DNA of 64,000 nucleotides from Planococcus maritimus (GCF_001592825.1 NZ_LTZG01000021.1:62001-126000), one strand, 5' to 3'. Shown: positions 28,177 through 41,556, numbered from the stretch's first letter. A program made the numbers and translations. Notes: a model not told the origin generated them from the letters alone.

Positions 28177-29169
28177 TTATTGATTTTCGTCCTCTTGTTT
28201 TTCCGTTCCGCTTTTCGAGATGGACTCGCGCATGCTTGTATCAGCTTGAACATTTTTGTAATTGATATAATCCATTACACCGATGTTTCCTGAACGAAGC
28301 GCTTCTGACATCGCCATTGGCACTTCTGCTTCGGCTTCTACAACTTTCGCGCGCATTTGTACGACTTTCGCTTTCATTTCCTGTTCGCTTGCAACGGCCA
28401 TTGCACGGCGTTCTTCCGCTTTAGCCTGCGCGATTTTCTTATCGGCATCCGCTTGTTCTGTTTGAAGCTCTGCTCCAATGTTTTTACCGATATCGACGTC
28501 TGCGATATCGATCGACAGGATTTCAAAGGCTGTACCGGAGTCTAGACCTTTGCCAAGAACGGTTTGAGAAATGAGATCTGGATTTTCAAGAACCTTTTTA
28601 TGGTTTGTACTTGAACCGAGTGTCGAAACAATCCCTTCACCTACACGGGCGACGATGGTTTCTTCACCAGCACCACCGACTAGACGGTCGATGTTGGCAC
28701 GCACGGTAATACGCGCTTTTGCTTTTACTTCAATGCCGTCCATTGCAACACCGGCGATAAATGGCGTTTCGATGACTTTCGGGTTAACGGACATTTGAAC
28801 TGCTTCTAGCACGTCACGGCCGGCCAGGTCGATTGCTGCTGCACGTTCGAACGGCAAATCGATATTGGCGCGATGAGCTGCGATCAAAGCATTGACGACT
28901 CGGTCAACGTTACCGCCTGCCAAGTAATGGCTTTCCAATTGGTTGATCTGTACGGAAAGACCCGCTTTAGAAGCTTTGATCAACGGGTTGACGATACGCG
29001 ATGGGATAACCCGGCGCAATCTCATCCCGATCAATGTGAAGATGCTGATGCGGACGCCGGCAGCTAAAGCCGAAATCCATAATGTAACGGGTACGAATGT
29101 GAAAAAGATGGCGAGTACGACGATAATCCCAATTATCGCGGCGCCTAAGCCGATTGCTTCAAGTCCCAT
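28177..29169 (-). CDS. floA: flotillin-like protein FloA
   Basis: FloA organises membrane microdomains and is induced by cell-envelope stress through SigW in B. subtilis (yqfA). The 330-residue product has an N-terminal membrane hairpin (about 8-45), an SPFH-type domain ([39 protein letters not shown] region) and an Ala/Glu/Lys coiled coil ([20 protein letters not shown], about 245-300). It begins at the base next to the nfeD stop, so the two are coupled. Confidence 0.96.
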   Translation of the reverse strand: MGLEAIGLGAAIIGIIVVLAIFFTFVPVTLWISALAAGVRISIFTLIGMRLRRVIPSRIVNPLIKASKAGLSVQINQLESHYLAGGNVDRVVNALIAAHRANIDLPFERAAAIDLAGRDVLEAVQMSVNPKVIETPFIAGVAMDGIEVKAKARITVRANIDRLVGGAGEETIVARVGEGIVSTLGSSTNHKKVLENPDLISQTVLGKGLDSGTAFEILSIDIADVDIGKNIGAELQTEQADADKKIAQAKAEERRAMAVASEQEMKAKVVQMRAKVVEAEAEVPMAMSEALRSGNIGVMDYINYKNVQADTSMRESISKSGTEKQEDENQ

Positions 29170-30498
29170 TTATTCTTCCTCCTCTTGTTTTTCGAGTTCT
29201 CGCACAACAATGCGAGACCCTTCTACCTTGATAATTTTAACATCTTTGTTACTGTCGATAAACCGTCCTTCCGACACCGCATCGATATACTCGTCACCAA
29301 GCCGGATCGTGCCAGAAGGCCTTAGGGCGTTGGTGGTACGGGCAATCTGGCCAATCAGTTCCGGACGGTTGACGGCTGACACGTAGCCATGCTCCGTATC
29401 GGTGGCGTCGGTTAAGATAATTCGCTTGAACATGTTCAATTTCTTGCCGAAAAATTTCACTAAAATCACCATCCCCGCTGAAGCTACAAGTAATGCAATC
29501 AAAATTGCAATTGCTGTTGTCTGGACATCTTCACCCGCTAGTAAAACACTCCCGATGACCGCCAGTATCCCCAGAATCCCCAGTATGCCACCCGGGACAA
29601 AAAATTCCAGCAGGATTAAGCCAAGGCCGAAAACCAAGAGCAAGATCGATTCATATCCAGCGAGCCCTGCCACCAAATGGCCGTAAAAGAATAGCATCAG
29701 TGAAAACAAACCGAAAAATCCAGGAATCCCGACTCCGGGCGTGAACAGCTCAAGCAACAATCCGAGACCTGCTACTGACAGCAAGATCGGCACCACAATC
29801 GGGCTCGTCAGAAAACGAGCCAAGGTTTCTGACCAATTTTCTTCTACTTGAACCACTTCTGCGTCCGCCAGGCCTTTCATGTCGAGAAGTTCCTCAAGAG
29901 TCGACACGGTGCCTTCTGAATACTCGACATCAAGCGCTTCTTGCGCACCAAGCGTTAATAATTCACCTTCTGCCGCCCGGTATTCCGGAAGGTCGATGCT
30001 GGCATCCGCCATTGCGAGCGCAAATTGCGGATTACGGTCTGACGATTCCGCTGCACTTCTCATCGAAGACAGCCAAGCAGAATTTGCCTTATCGGCAGCT
30101 GCATTGCCAGATTGATCGATGACTTGTGCCGCGCCCATTCGCCCATTCGGATGCATATAAATTTCATCATTATGCAAGGCGAGAAATGCCCCAGCTGACA
30201 GGGCATCCTGGTTGATGAAAGCCACTGTTTCAGGCTCGGCATCATCCAATAGGCGGGCAATGCTATCTGCTGCATTGACAAAACCGCCCGGCGTATCAAT
30301 TTCAAAGACGATAGTTGTGGCCCCGGCTTCTTCAGCTTCCTCAATACCCCGCTCCAAAAACGACTGCAAACCCCGCTCCACTTCCGCTTCGATCGGAATG
30401 ACATAAACTTTACCGTTATCCGCAGAGATGGCTGGAATCGCTAAAGCGAATGCCATGACTAGGAATAAAAAGCCGATCCACGCTTTTTTTCTACGCAC
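29170..30498 (-). CDS. nfeD: NfeD family membrane protein with ClpP-like serine protease domain
   Basis: The 442-residue protein has a signal peptide (about 1-27), an extracytoplasmic ClpP-class protease domain (FEIDTPGGFVNAADSI, about 64-79; DALSAGAFLALHNDEIYM, about 99-116, with the serine-like SAGA nucleophile), five to six membrane segments (about 232-355), and a C-terminal cytoplasmic OB fold (about 370-435). Long NfeD proteins accompany flotillins, as here. The SigW-type promoter at 30545-30570 matches control of the orthologous B. subtilis operon (yqeZ-yqfA-yqfB). Confidence 0.94.
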   Translation of the reverse strand: MRRKKAWIGFLFLVMAFALAIPAISADNGKVYVIPIEAEVERGLQSFLERGIEEAEEAGATTIVFEIDTPGGFVNAADSIARLLDDAEPETVAFINQDALSAGAFLALHNDEIYMHPNGRMGAAQVIDQSGNAAADKANSAWLSSMRSAAESSDRNPQFALAMADASIDLPEYRAAEGELLTLGAQEALDVEYSEGTVSTLEELLDMKGLADAEVVQVEENWSETLARFLTSPIVVPILLSVAGLGLLLELFTPGVGIPGFFGLFSLMLFFYGHLVAGLAGYESILLLVFGLGLILLEFFVPGGILGILGILAVIGSVLLAGEDVQTTAIAILIALLVASAGMVILVKFFGKKLNMFKRIILTDATDTEHGYVSAVNRPELIGQIARTTNALRPSGTIRLGDEYIDAVSEGRFIDSNKDVKIIKVEGSRIVVRELEKQEEEE

Positions 30499-30544
30499 GG
30501 CAAGTTCCCCCTCTCCTCCATGAAAACTTTAGGATAATTATGTA

Positions 30545-30570
30545 TACGGATGAGTCGAGCTGTGGTTTCA
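30545..30570 (-). promoter_or_regulatory. SigW (ECF sigma) promoter of nfeD-floA
   Basis: On the minus strand TGAAAC-N16-CGTA matches the SigW consensus exactly, 47 nt before the nfeD start. A SigA-like TATAAT also occurs slightly upstream at 30589-30594. Confidence 0.85.
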
Positions 30571-30664
30571 CCAGTCGGCTTCTTTTTCATTATAAAGCAA
30601 TTTTCTCCAAGTTACGATGGAATGCGCTTACATCTTGATCATTTAATGACCATTTTAAGTCAAT

Positions 30665-30697
30665 AAAAAACCGGAAGCACAAATGTGCTTCCGGTCT
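30665..30697 (-). terminator. terminator of rpsU
   Basis: ACCGGAAGCAC pairs with GTGCTTCCGGT, followed on the minus strand by TTTTTTATTG. It is about 47 nt beyond the rpsU stop. yqeY, which follows rpsU in B. subtilis, is absent from this gap. Confidence 0.92.
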
Positions 30698-30743
30698 TAG
30701 CTGTTCGTTGCTATTTTTAAAAGTCATTTAAGATCAAAGTCAA

Positions 30744-30917
30744 TTAAAATTTACGTTTACGCGCAGCTTCTGATTTCAATTTACGTTTCACGCTCGGCTT
30801 ATCATAATACTCGCGCTTTCTTACCTCTTGCATTGTTCCGGACTTCGAAACAGTGCGTTTGAAGCGGCGAAGAGCATCTTCAATTGATTCGTTTTTACGA
30901 ACTGTAGTTTTTGACAT
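30744..30917 (-). CDS. rpsU: 30S ribosomal protein S21
   Basis: The 57-residue, very basic protein begins [19 protein letters not shown] and ends in [12 protein letters not shown], the normal S21 sequence. The ATG at 30917 has GGGAGGGAAAAAGAG upstream; a longer frame would add 25 hydrophobic residues not found in S21. It lies 95 nt downstream of deoC on the same strand. Confidence 0.97.
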   Translation of the reverse strand: MSKTTVRKNESIEDALRRFKRTVSKSGTMQEVRKREYYDKPSVKRKLKSEAARKRKF

Positions 30918-31012
30918 CTCTTTTTCCCTCCCTCCGAACACACGTTGAAGCAAATAACAACAAGTGTTATATACTAGAAAATTATAACGCAAGAAAAGAT
31001 CTTCGTCAATAC

Positions 31013-31681
31013 TTAATAATCGTTGTCTGAAGTAAGACCTTGCATGATCTGAACACCTGAACTTGCACCGATGCGAGTCGCTCCTGCTTCGACCATTTTC
31101 TCGACATCTTCCAAGCTGCGAACGCCGCCTGAAGCCTTAACACCAAGGTCTGGTCCTACCGTTTCGCGCATCAAACGAACTGCTTCGATAGTTGCTCCAC
31201 CAGTTGAGAAGCCAGTTGAGGTTTTAACAAAATCTGCTCCCGCTTCTTTCGACAGGCGGCTTGCTACTTTGATTTCTTCATCTGTCAATAAGCAAATCTC
31301 AAGAATAACTTTGACGATTGCTTTTCCTTTTGCTGCATTCACGACTGCCTCAACATCTGCTTTTACAACATCTTCTTGCCCGCTTTTCAATGCGCCGATG
31401 TTCAAGACCATATCGATTTCGCCTGCGCCCTTTTCAATTGCGTCTTTTGTTTCGAACGCTTTTGTTTCAGAAGTTGATGCACCAAGTGGGAAGCCAATGA
31501 CCGTGCAGACTTTGACCTCGCTTTCTTCAAGGTGTTTAGCCGCAAGTGCGACCCATGCCGGGTTAACACATACAGAAGCGAAATGATGTTCTGCCGCTTC
31601 TTTGCAAAGCTGCTCGATTTGAGGAGCTGTAGCTTCTGCTTTCAATAAGGTGTGGTCAATTAAAGATGCAATATTTGTCAT
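31013..31681 (-). CDS. deoC: deoxyribose-phosphate aldolase
   Basis: DeoC splits 2-deoxyribose-5-phosphate into acetaldehyde and glyceraldehyde-3-phosphate in nucleoside catabolism. The 222-residue TIM barrel has the VCVNPAWV and VIGFPLGAS blocks and the Schiff-base lysine in [15 protein letters not shown] (about 151-165), with KASGGVRS near the C-terminus. In B. subtilis this slot between rpsU and rsmE holds yqeV (mtaB); deoC is elsewhere. The cdd gene at 22892 is another nucleoside-salvage gene nearby but in a different operon. Confidence 0.96.
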   Translation of the reverse strand: MTNIASLIDHTLLKAEATAPQIEQLCKEAAEHHFASVCVNPAWVALAAKHLEESEVKVCTVIGFPLGASTSETKAFETKDAIEKGAGEIDMVLNIGALKSGQEDVVKADVEAVVNAAKGKAIVKVILEICLLTDEEIKVASRLSKEAGADFVKTSTGFSTGGATIEAVRLMRETVGPDLGVKASGGVRSLEDVEKMVEAGATRIGASSGVQIMQGLTSDNDY

Positions 31682-31752
31682 GATCTAATTCTCCATTCTT
31701 TACACTAAGTTTTTCAGTTGATGACTTGCGTCAGTTTTGTAATTGGCTCGCT

Positions 31753-32490
31753 TTATTCAAACTCATAGGATATTGCAGACAAAGCATAAAGCGGAGCTGT
31801 CTCTGTGCGCAGTATGCGCGGGCCAAGTGCAGCGAATTGCGCACCGGCTTCTTTGAGTGCAGCTGCTTCCGCCTCTGAAATGCCGCCTTCCGGACCAAAA
31901 ACAAGTAAGATTGAATCCTTATCATACAATGATTCCAGAATTTCGGCAAACCGGCTCCCACCGTTCTTTTTCGCCTCTTCTTCATAAGCAACGATCACCG
32001 CATCGTAATTTTTCGCTGCGCTCAACAATTCTTTAAAAGTGTGCACAGACTGGATGGTTGGAATGCGGCTCCGATGCGATTGCTCGGCAGCTTCCTTAGC
32101 AATTTTACGCAAGCGCTCGATTTTCTTCGCGCTTTTGGCACCATCCCATTTGACGATCGACCGTTCCGCCGAATAGGGCAGCAGCGAACTCATCCCGAGC
32201 TCTGTCGCTTTTTGAGTGATCAGTTCGAGCTTATCGCCTTTAGGCAAACCACAGGCAATCGTCACTTTTTTTGGCAACTCACTGTGGTCTTCGAGCTCAC
32301 GGATCAATTTAATGTGGACATCCGTAGCAATTTCCGTGATTTCTGCTAAATGTACAGTTCCTGATACCACTGCGATCAGCTGATCACCTACTGATTGCCT
32401 CATTACTTTGGCAATGTGTTTGGCATCGTCTCCCGTAATCGCCAAATCATCTTTGCCGGATTCTGTCTCTTCTAGAAAATATCGTTGCAT
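31753..32490 (-). CDS. rsmE: 16S rRNA (uracil1498-N3)-methyltransferase
   Basis: RsmE (YqeU) is a SPOUT-class methyltransferase acting on U1498 of 16S rRNA. The 245-residue product has an N-terminal PUA-like domain (about 1-70) and a knotted C-terminal domain with LVFGPEGGISEAEAAAL (about 196-212) and LGPRILRTETAPLYAL (about 222-237), both family hallmarks. It lies 12 nt after prmA and probably continues the dnaK-operon transcript as in B. subtilis. Confidence 0.95.
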   Translation of the reverse strand: MQRYFLEETESGKDDLAITGDDAKHIAKVMRQSVGDQLIAVVSGTVHLAEITEIATDVHIKLIRELEDHSELPKKVTIACGLPKGDKLELITQKATELGMSSLLPYSAERSIVKWDGAKSAKKIERLRKIAKEAAEQSHRSRIPTIQSVHTFKELLSAAKNYDAVIVAYEEEAKKNGGSRFAEILESLYDKDSILLVFGPEGGISEAEAAALKEAGAQFAALGPRILRTETAPLYALSAISYEFE

Positions 32491-32502
32491 GGTCGCACCC
32501 CG

Positions 32503-33444
32503 TTATAGCGGTTTTTTTGAAATGATCGTTACCCAGTCTTCCATCATCATAATGTCTTCGATGACAAATCCTGAAGTTTCGAGCGCTTGTTTCACATCGT
32601 TCTTCTTCTGTGCAATGATGCCGGAAGTAATGTAAATGCCGCCCGGCTTGACCGCCTGAAACGCATCGTCTGTGAACGACATGATAATCTCAGCAAGAAT
32701 ATTCGCCACGACCACATCCGCTGGGTTATCGATTGCTTCGAGCAAATTTCCATGGAACACATCGACACGGTCTTGGACTTTGTTCAATTTCACATTCAAT
32801 CCTGCCGCTTTTACAGCAATTTCATCGAGGTCTAGCGCTCTGACAGAAGCAGCTTCGAGCAAGGCCGCACCGATTGCGAGAACGCCTGAACCGGTTCCAA
32901 CATCGATGACTGTATGGTTCCGCTCAACATGCTTTTCAAGTGCCTGCAGGCTCATGACGGTCGTCGGATGTGTTCCGGTACCGAATGCCATGCCTGGGTC
33001 AAGTTCAATGATCAGTTCATCACTCGAAACCGGGTGATATGTTTCCCAAGTCGGAACAATGGTGAATCTTTTCGAAATTTTAACAGGGTGGTAATATTTC
33101 TTCCACGATGTCGCCCAGTCTTCTTCATTGACTTCGCTAATAGTGACGACATTGCGCCCGACATTGATGTTGAATTCTGCCAGGTTATTGATGGCTAGTT
33201 TGATGCCTTCTACCGCTTCCCCTAAAAAACTGTTAACGGGAAGATAAGCTTTCAAGATGACACCTTCTGTCGGAAAATCTTCAGGATCGAGTGAATAGAT
33301 CTCACCGAATACATCTTCACGGTCTTTCGTCAAATCCTCTGAATCCTCAATGACTACTCCGCTCGCCCCTGCCTCGTGCAGGATGTTGGAAATTGATTCA
33401 ATCGCCTCGTTCGTTGTATGAATCGACAACTCAGACCATTTCAC
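32503..33444 (-). CDS. prmA: ribosomal protein L11 methyltransferase
   Basis: PrmA (YqeT) trimethylates ribosomal protein L11. The 313-residue protein has an N-terminal substrate-recognition domain (WSELSIHTTNEAIESI) and a SAM-binding domain with MAFGTGTHPTT (about 155-165), VIDVGTGSGVLAIGA (about 179-193) and NILAEII. The start is GTG with AAAGGAG upstream. A terminator (33485-33512) lies between dnaJ and prmA, so some transcription is likely independent of the heat-shock promoter. Confidence 0.95.
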   Translation of the reverse strand: MKWSELSIHTTNEAIESISNILHEAGASGVVIEDSEDLTKDREDVFGEIYSLDPEDFPTEGVILKAYLPVNSFLGEAVEGIKLAINNLAEFNINVGRNVVTISEVNEEDWATSWKKYYHPVKISKRFTIVPTWETYHPVSSDELIIELDPGMAFGTGTHPTTVMSLQALEKHVERNHTVIDVGTGSGVLAIGAALLEAASVRALDLDEIAVKAAGLNVKLNKVQDRVDVFHGNLLEAIDNPADVVVANILAEIIMSFTDDAFQAVKPGGIYITSGIIAQKKNDVKQALETSGFVIEDIMMMEDWVTIISKKPL

Positions 33445-33484
33445 TTACGATCAGCTCCTTTATTGAACAAGTATGTAACAGACA

Positions 33485-33512
33485 GAAAACTCCCTAGTGC
33501 ACGGGAGTTTTC
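33485..33512 (-). terminator. terminator after dnaJ
   Basis: GAAAACTCCC pairs with GGGAGTTTTC. It is about 25 nt past the dnaJ stop and should reduce read-through into prmA-rsmE. Confidence 0.85.
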
Positions 33513-33536
33513 CATTTGTCCAAGGCTGTTTGCCTT

Positions 33537-34658
33537 TTAATCACCTTTGATGGTTCTTTTGATCTTGTCAAACAATGAACTGCTTTGCTCTTCTGGGATA
33601 TCTCCAGAAACTTCCGCAAACTCACGTAGCAATTGGCGTTGTTTTTCGCTCAATTTTGATGGCACTTTCACTTTGATGGTGATGTGCTGATCGCCAACAC
33701 CGTAGCCATGAACATTTTGAACACCTTTTCCACGCAAGCGGAAACGTGCGCCGTTTTGCGTTCCTGCCGGGATCTTCAGTTTCACTTTTCCGGAAATCGT
33801 CGGCACTTCAATTTCATCGCCTAGCGCCGCTTGAGGATACGTAATTGGCAATTCTAAATGGATATCGTCGCCGTCACGCTCGAACTCGGCATGAGGCTTG
33901 ACGCGGAACAATACGTAAAGATCTCCTGCAGGACCGCCGTTGATGCCGGGTCCACCCTGGCCTGATACGCGCAACTGCTGCCCATCATCGACGCCAGCTG
34001 GAACGGTCACTTTGATTTTCTTCAGTTTTCTTACTTTTCCTGCTCCGCGGCAAGTGGTGCATTTCTCTTCGATGATCTGCCCAGTGCCTTCACAATGATG
34101 GCATGCTCTGCGGTTGACCATCCGTCCGAACGGCGTATCTTGCGCCACGTTCAATTGGCCAGCGCCTTCACAATATGGGCAAGTTTTCTTGCTCGTCCCA
34201 GGCTTCGCTCCGGAACCGTCGCAAGTTTCACAAGTTTCGTCTTTTGGAATTTCGATTTCTGTTTCTTGGCCGAATACGGCATCCAGGAAATCGATGGTCA
34301 TGGAATATTGCAAGTCATCGCCTTTTCTCGGGGCATTCGGATCGCGGCGACGCGTGCCACCACCAAAGAATGTACTGAAAATATCGTCGAAGCCAAAGCC
34401 TTCTGCTCCGCCGAATCCTCCACCGCCAAAGCCTTGATTTGGATCTTGGTGGCCGAATTGGTCATACTGGGAACGTTTTTGCTCGTCGCTCAGTACTTCA
34501 TAAGCTTCCTTGACTTCTTGAAACTTTTCCGATGCATTCGCTTCTTTGTTGATGTCCGGGTGATATTGTTTGGAAAGCTTTCGATACGCTTTCTTAATTT
34601 CCTCTTTTGAAGCATCCTTAGAAACACCAAGGACTTCGTAATAGTCTCGCTTATTCAT
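33537..34658 (-). CDS. dnaJ: chaperone protein DnaJ
   Basis: DnaJ stimulates DnaK ATP hydrolysis and delivers unfolded substrates. The 373-residue type I protein has a J domain with HPD (33-35), a Gly/Phe-rich linker (about 75-105), four zinc-finger repeats ([32 protein letters not shown]; about 145-210) and C-terminal substrate-binding domains. It is the fourth gene of hrcA-grpE-dnaK-dnaJ. Confidence 0.98.
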   Translation of the reverse strand: MNKRDYYEVLGVSKDASKEEIKKAYRKLSKQYHPDINKEANASEKFQEVKEAYEVLSDEQKRSQYDQFGHQDPNQGFGGGGFGGAEGFGFDDIFSTFFGGGTRRRDPNAPRKGDDLQYSMTIDFLDAVFGQETEIEIPKDETCETCDGSGAKPGTSKKTCPYCEGAGQLNVAQDTPFGRMVNRRACHHCEGTGQIIEEKCTTCRGAGKVRKLKKIKVTVPAGVDDGQQLRVSGQGGPGINGGPAGDLYVLFRVKPHAEFERDGDDIHLELPITYPQAALGDEIEVPTISGKVKLKIPAGTQNGARFRLRGKGVQNVHGYGVGDQHITIKVKVPSKLSEKQRQLLREFAEVSGDIPEEQSSSLFDKIKRTIKGD

Positions 34659-34724
34659 AGGTCACTCTCCCTCTTGCAGTCAACTGTAATTGTACACGGT
34701 TTAAATTGCGCTTGCAAAGACATT

Positions 34725-34761
34725 GAAAAAGCCAAAGCAGTTGCTTTGCTTTGACTTTTTC
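34725..34761 (-). terminator. terminator between dnaK and dnaJ
   Basis: GAAAAAG pairs with CTTTTTC and CAAAGCA with TGCTTTG. It lies in the 116-nt gap after dnaK; partial termination here would set a higher DnaK than DnaJ level. Confidence 0.75.
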
Positions 34762-34774
34762 GGCCTTGCATATC

Positions 34775-36604
<1,830 letters not shown>

Positions 36605-36643
36605 TTAAAATTCCTCCATTTACAGTAGATTGTTGAGTTTCAG

Positions 36644-37246
36644 TTATTCGTTCACTTTTACCATAGCCGGGCGGAGCACTCTGCCATTCAGGGTATACCC
36701 CTTTTGAAGCTCTTGTAACACCGTTCCTGGCTCGCTGTCTGCATCGCTTTCCTGCATGACTGCTTGATGGAAATGAGGGTCGAATGGTTCGCCGACCGCT
36801 TTGATCTCCTCTAAGCCTTCCGACGTCACAGCGTCCGTCAAGGATTTCTTGACCATTTCAAGGCCTTTCAAAAGCGAGGCGGATTCTTCGCTTTTCGCTT
36901 CGACAGCAAGAGCTCGGTCGAAATTATCCAACACTGGCAGAAGATCTGTCAGTAAAGATTGGGAACGGAATTGTTTTGCCAGTTCCTGGTCTTTTTTCGC
37001 GCGACGCTTGAAATTGTCATAATCCGCAAGCAAACGCAAGTATTTGTTCTGCTCTTCTTCGAGCTGGGCTTGAAGTTCAGCTTTCTCATCTACCGGCTCA
37101 TCTGCTTGTGCCTGCTCAGCCGATTCGGCAGTTGCCGGCTCCGCATCAACGGTTTCAGCTGTTTGGTCTACAGCATCCTGCTTTTCTTGCTGTGCAGCGT
37201 CCTGCTCTAGGTCTTGTTGTTTGATTGTTTCTTTTTCATTCGACAA
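36644..37246 (-). CDS. grpE: nucleotide exchange factor GrpE
   Basis: GrpE releases ADP from DnaK. The 200-residue protein has an acidic, Gln/Glu-rich N-terminus (1-60), the long coiled coil with YLRLLADYDNFKRRAKKDQE (about 69-88), and the beta domain with the family motif region EPFDPHFHQAVMQ and NGRVLRPAMVKVNE near the end. It is 19 nt after hrcA. Confidence 0.97.
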   Translation of the reverse strand: MSNEKETIKQQDLEQDAAQQEKQDAVDQTAETVDAEPATAESAEQAQADEPVDEKAELQAQLEEEQNKYLRLLADYDNFKRRAKKDQELAKQFRSQSLLTDLLPVLDNFDRALAVEAKSEESASLLKGLEMVKKSLTDAVTSEGLEEIKAVGEPFDPHFHQAVMQESDADSEPGTVLQELQKGYTLNGRVLRPAMVKVNE

Positions 37247-37265
37247 AATATATGCCTCCTTTGGT

Positions 37266-38297
37266 TCACTTTCCTTGAAACAGCCGTGTCAGCTCTTTCG
37301 ATAAATCACTGCTGACATAATCCAGCAGTGAGACGATTCGGCGGTAATCCATTCTTTTCGGTCCAACGATCGCGATAGAGCCTGTTTGCTCGTCACCGAT
37401 CTCATAAGATACCGTGATGACCGAGCAATCTTCCATGGCGGCCAGCGCGTTTTCGGAACCGATGCGAATTTGAAGGCCTTGTGCACCGATCGGCAGGATT
37501 TCAGGAATGTGCTTTCCTTCTTCCATCACATCCATAAGCTCACGGATTTTTTGGATATCATGGAAATCCGGCTGCTTCAAAATATTCAGCTTGCCGCCAT
37601 AATACACATTATCCGAGCGCGGAAGCAGTAAAGCTTGCTTGAACGTCCGGAACAATTCCCCGTAGCGTTCGATATGCTGTCGCAAGAGTGCCAGCGTTTC
37701 CTGCTCGAGGCGTCTATGCAAATCATGCAGAGAGACGCCAATGAGCCGATCGTTCAAGATATTGACCATCTTTTCGATATCGGATGGGTCCATATCCACC
37801 GGGATGGAAAATACCCGATTTTCCACGTGGCCCGAATCGGTGACAATAATTGCCACAGCCATTCCTGGAGACAAAGGAACGATCGACAATTTCTTGACGA
37901 TATGCCTTCGAATATCCGGCCCTAAAAGAATCGACGTATAATTTGTCAATTCAGACAGGATACCAGCCGAACGTTTGATGATTTCCTCGGTTTCGTTCAC
38001 TTTTTCCTCAAAAACCGAACGAAGCTGGACAATGTCCTGGTGCGGCACTGGATTCGGCGTCAGCAAATGGTCCACATAATAACGGTATCCTTTTTGAGAC
38101 GGAATCCGGCCTGAGGATGTGTGAGTCTTTTCGAGGTAGCCCTGGCCTTCGAGTTCAGCCAATTCATTGCGAATGGTTGCCGAACTGGAAGTGATCCCTG
38201 GCTTTTTAGCTAATTGGTTCGATCCTACCGGCTGCGCTGATTGGATATAATCATCGACTGTCACTTTCAAAATGAGCAGCTGCCGTTCTGTTAACAT
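37266..38297 (-). CDS. hrcA: heat-shock repressor HrcA
   Basis: HrcA binds CIRCE and represses class I heat-shock genes. The 343-residue product has an N-terminal winged helix (QPVGSNQLAKKPGITSSSATIRNELAELE region, about 25-55), a GAF-like domain and a dimerisation domain. The ATG at 38297 has GAGGTGATG at normal spacing and gives the usual MLTERQLLILK start; the longer frame would begin 7 residues earlier. It is the first gene of the operon and sits next to CIRCE, so it is autoregulated. Confidence 0.97.
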   Translation of the reverse strand: MLTERQLLILKVTVDDYIQSAQPVGSNQLAKKPGITSSSATIRNELAELEGQGYLEKTHTSSGRIPSQKGYRYYVDHLLTPNPVPHQDIVQLRSVFEEKVNETEEIIKRSAGILSELTNYTSILLGPDIRRHIVKKLSIVPLSPGMAVAIIVTDSGHVENRVFSIPVDMDPSDIEKMVNILNDRLIGVSLHDLHRRLEQETLALLRQHIERYGELFRTFKQALLLPRSDNVYYGGKLNILKQPDFHDIQKIRELMDVMEEGKHIPEILPIGAQGLQIRIGSENALAAMEDCSVITVSYEIGDEQTGSIAIVGPKRMDYRRIVSLLDYVSSDLSKELTRLFQGK

Positions 38298-38311
38298 GAT
38301 CATCACCTCTG

Positions 38312-38338
38312 TTAGCACTCTATTGGTTCGAGTGCTAA
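38312..38338. promoter_or_regulatory. CIRCE operator
   Basis: TTAGCACTC-N9-GAGTGCTAA, a perfect match to the CIRCE consensus, located between the -10 and the hrcA start. Confidence 0.98.
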
Positions 38339-38348
38339 GACTACACTA

Positions 38349-38377
38349 AAATTACCAAAACTTTTTTTGCTTGTCAA
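38349..38377 (-). promoter_or_regulatory. SigA promoter of hrcA-grpE-dnaK-dnaJ
   Basis: On the minus strand TTGACA-N17-TAATTT, immediately upstream of CIRCE. Confidence 0.9.
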
Positions 38378-38388
38378 CGGATGAGCAT

Positions 38389-39528
38389 CTATGAAAGCAA
38401 AAATTGCTCAAAAACTTCATTCCCAACAAATCGACCTTTGTGAGTCAACTTGACTCGGCCTTGTTCGACTACCAAATTGCCTTTCGCTTGTTCATTTTGC
38501 AAAATCTCTCCGTACACTTGCTCTAACGCAGCGCCAAACTTTTCTTCAAATCGGGCGAGCTCTACTCCTGCCGTCTTGCGCAGCCCTAGGAACATTTCTT
38601 CTTCCATTTGTGCTTTAACAGTCACTGTCGTCGCATCGAGCACAGGGCGTTCTCCAGCTTCTAGCGGCTCCATGTACTTTTTCAGCGGCCCATGATTGGA
38701 ATACCGAACGCCGTCCACATAGCCATGGGCGCCTGCGCCGACGCCGATGTATTCTTCATTATCCCAATACAATAGATTATGGCGGGATTCATGGCCAGGC
38801 TTGGCAAAATTAGAAATCTCGTATTGATGCAAGCCATGCTTTTCCATTTCGTTCATGAGGCGCTCGTACATATCGCCCTCTAAATCTTCCGTCACCGTGT
38901 TGAGCTTGCCTTTAACCATCAGATTATAAAACACCGTTTTCGGTTCAATGATCAAGGAATAGGCAGAAAAATGGGGCATGCCAAATGCAAATGCGCGTTC
39001 AAGCGTTTCGTCCCATTGCGCCATCGTTTGACCTGGCAATCCGTACATCAAATCGAAGCTGATATTCGAGAATCCGACTTCCCGTGCAGTTTCGACCGCG
39101 CGCAACACATCATCATTGGCATGAGTACGGCCGAGACGCTTTAATAAATCCTGGTCGAAGGTCTGGACGCCCATGCTGAGGCGGTTGACGCCACCTTTAT
39201 AGAGCACTTCCATTTTTTCGCGCGTCAGTTCATCGGGATTCGCTTCTGAACTCCATTCCACATCTTCGCTCATCGGTACATATTGATGGATCAATTCGAG
39301 CAATCGCTTTAATTGATCAGGTGTCAAGGCAGTCGGTGTCCCGCCGCCGAGAAAAACCGTCTCAAGCGGCACTTCGAGTGCGCCTTGTTGTTTCCACAGC
39401 GCCAATTCCTTGCCGATTGATTCAATATAAGCGTCCACCGGCTGGTCTTTGAAAAATACTTTATTGAAATCGCAGTAAAAACAAATCTGGTGGCAGAATG
39501 GGATATGGATATACATGCCTTTTACCAT
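38389..39528 (-). CDS. hemW: radical SAM haem chaperone HemW
   Basis: The 379-residue radical SAM protein has the N-terminal cluster motif CHQICFYCDF (CxxxCxxC, about 12-19) and YIHIPFC just before it. It has the short HemW cysteine pattern and lacks the extra N-terminal cysteine of true coproporphyrinogen dehydrogenase HemN, so haem delivery is more likely than coproporphyrinogen oxidation. The SMGVQTFDQDLLKRLGR block is typical. It lies 57 nt after lepA on the same strand, as in B. subtilis. Confidence 0.93.
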   Translation of the reverse strand: MVKGMYIHIPFCHQICFYCDFNKVFFKDQPVDAYIESIGKELALWKQQGALEVPLETVFLGGGTPTALTPDQLKRLLELIHQYVPMSEDVEWSSEANPDELTREKMEVLYKGGVNRLSMGVQTFDQDLLKRLGRTHANDDVLRAVETAREVGFSNISFDLMYGLPGQTMAQWDETLERAFAFGMPHFSAYSLIIEPKTVFYNLMVKGKLNTVTEDLEGDMYERLMNEMEKHGLHQYEISNFAKPGHESRHNLLYWDNEEYIGVGAGAHGYVDGVRYSNHGPLKKYMEPLEAGERPVLDATTVTVKAQMEEEMFLGLRKTAGVELARFEEKFGAALEQVYGEILQNEQAKGNLVVEQGRVKLTHKGRFVGNEVFEQFLLS

Positions 39529-39550
39529 AAAAATCCTTCTTTCTAATAGG

Positions 39551-39582
39551 AAAAGGAGGCAGAAAAACCGCCTCCTTTTTTT
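39551..39582 (-). terminator. terminator of lepA
   Basis: AAAAGGAGGC pairs with GCCTCCTTTT, followed on the minus strand by CCTATTAG; it sits directly after the lepA stop at 39586. The plus-strand reading has a longer T-run, so the element may act both ways. Confidence 0.75.
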
Positions 39583-39585
39583 CGT

Positions 39586-41415
<1,830 letters not shown>

Positions 41416-41527
41416 TTTCTTCACTCCCATATAAACTACTTTGAATTATAGCAGTCAGGCGGGCAATGGGCAATGAATGACCGCATAAAGGTTTCAGTGT
41501 CAAGGAAAACTTCTTTCCACGTAACTA

Positions 41528-41556
41528 TTGCATTCGGCCAGCCGATTTGATAAAAT
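41528..41556 (+). promoter_or_regulatory. SigA promoter of rpsT
   Basis: TTGCAT-N17-TAAAAT gives a roughly 70-nt leader. Confidence 0.65.

Noticed and set aside
30605..30640. A second cre-like site (TGTAAGCGCATTCC) upstream of nfeD
   Set aside because: Two mismatches to the cre pattern at informative positions and no metabolic reason for CcpA control.
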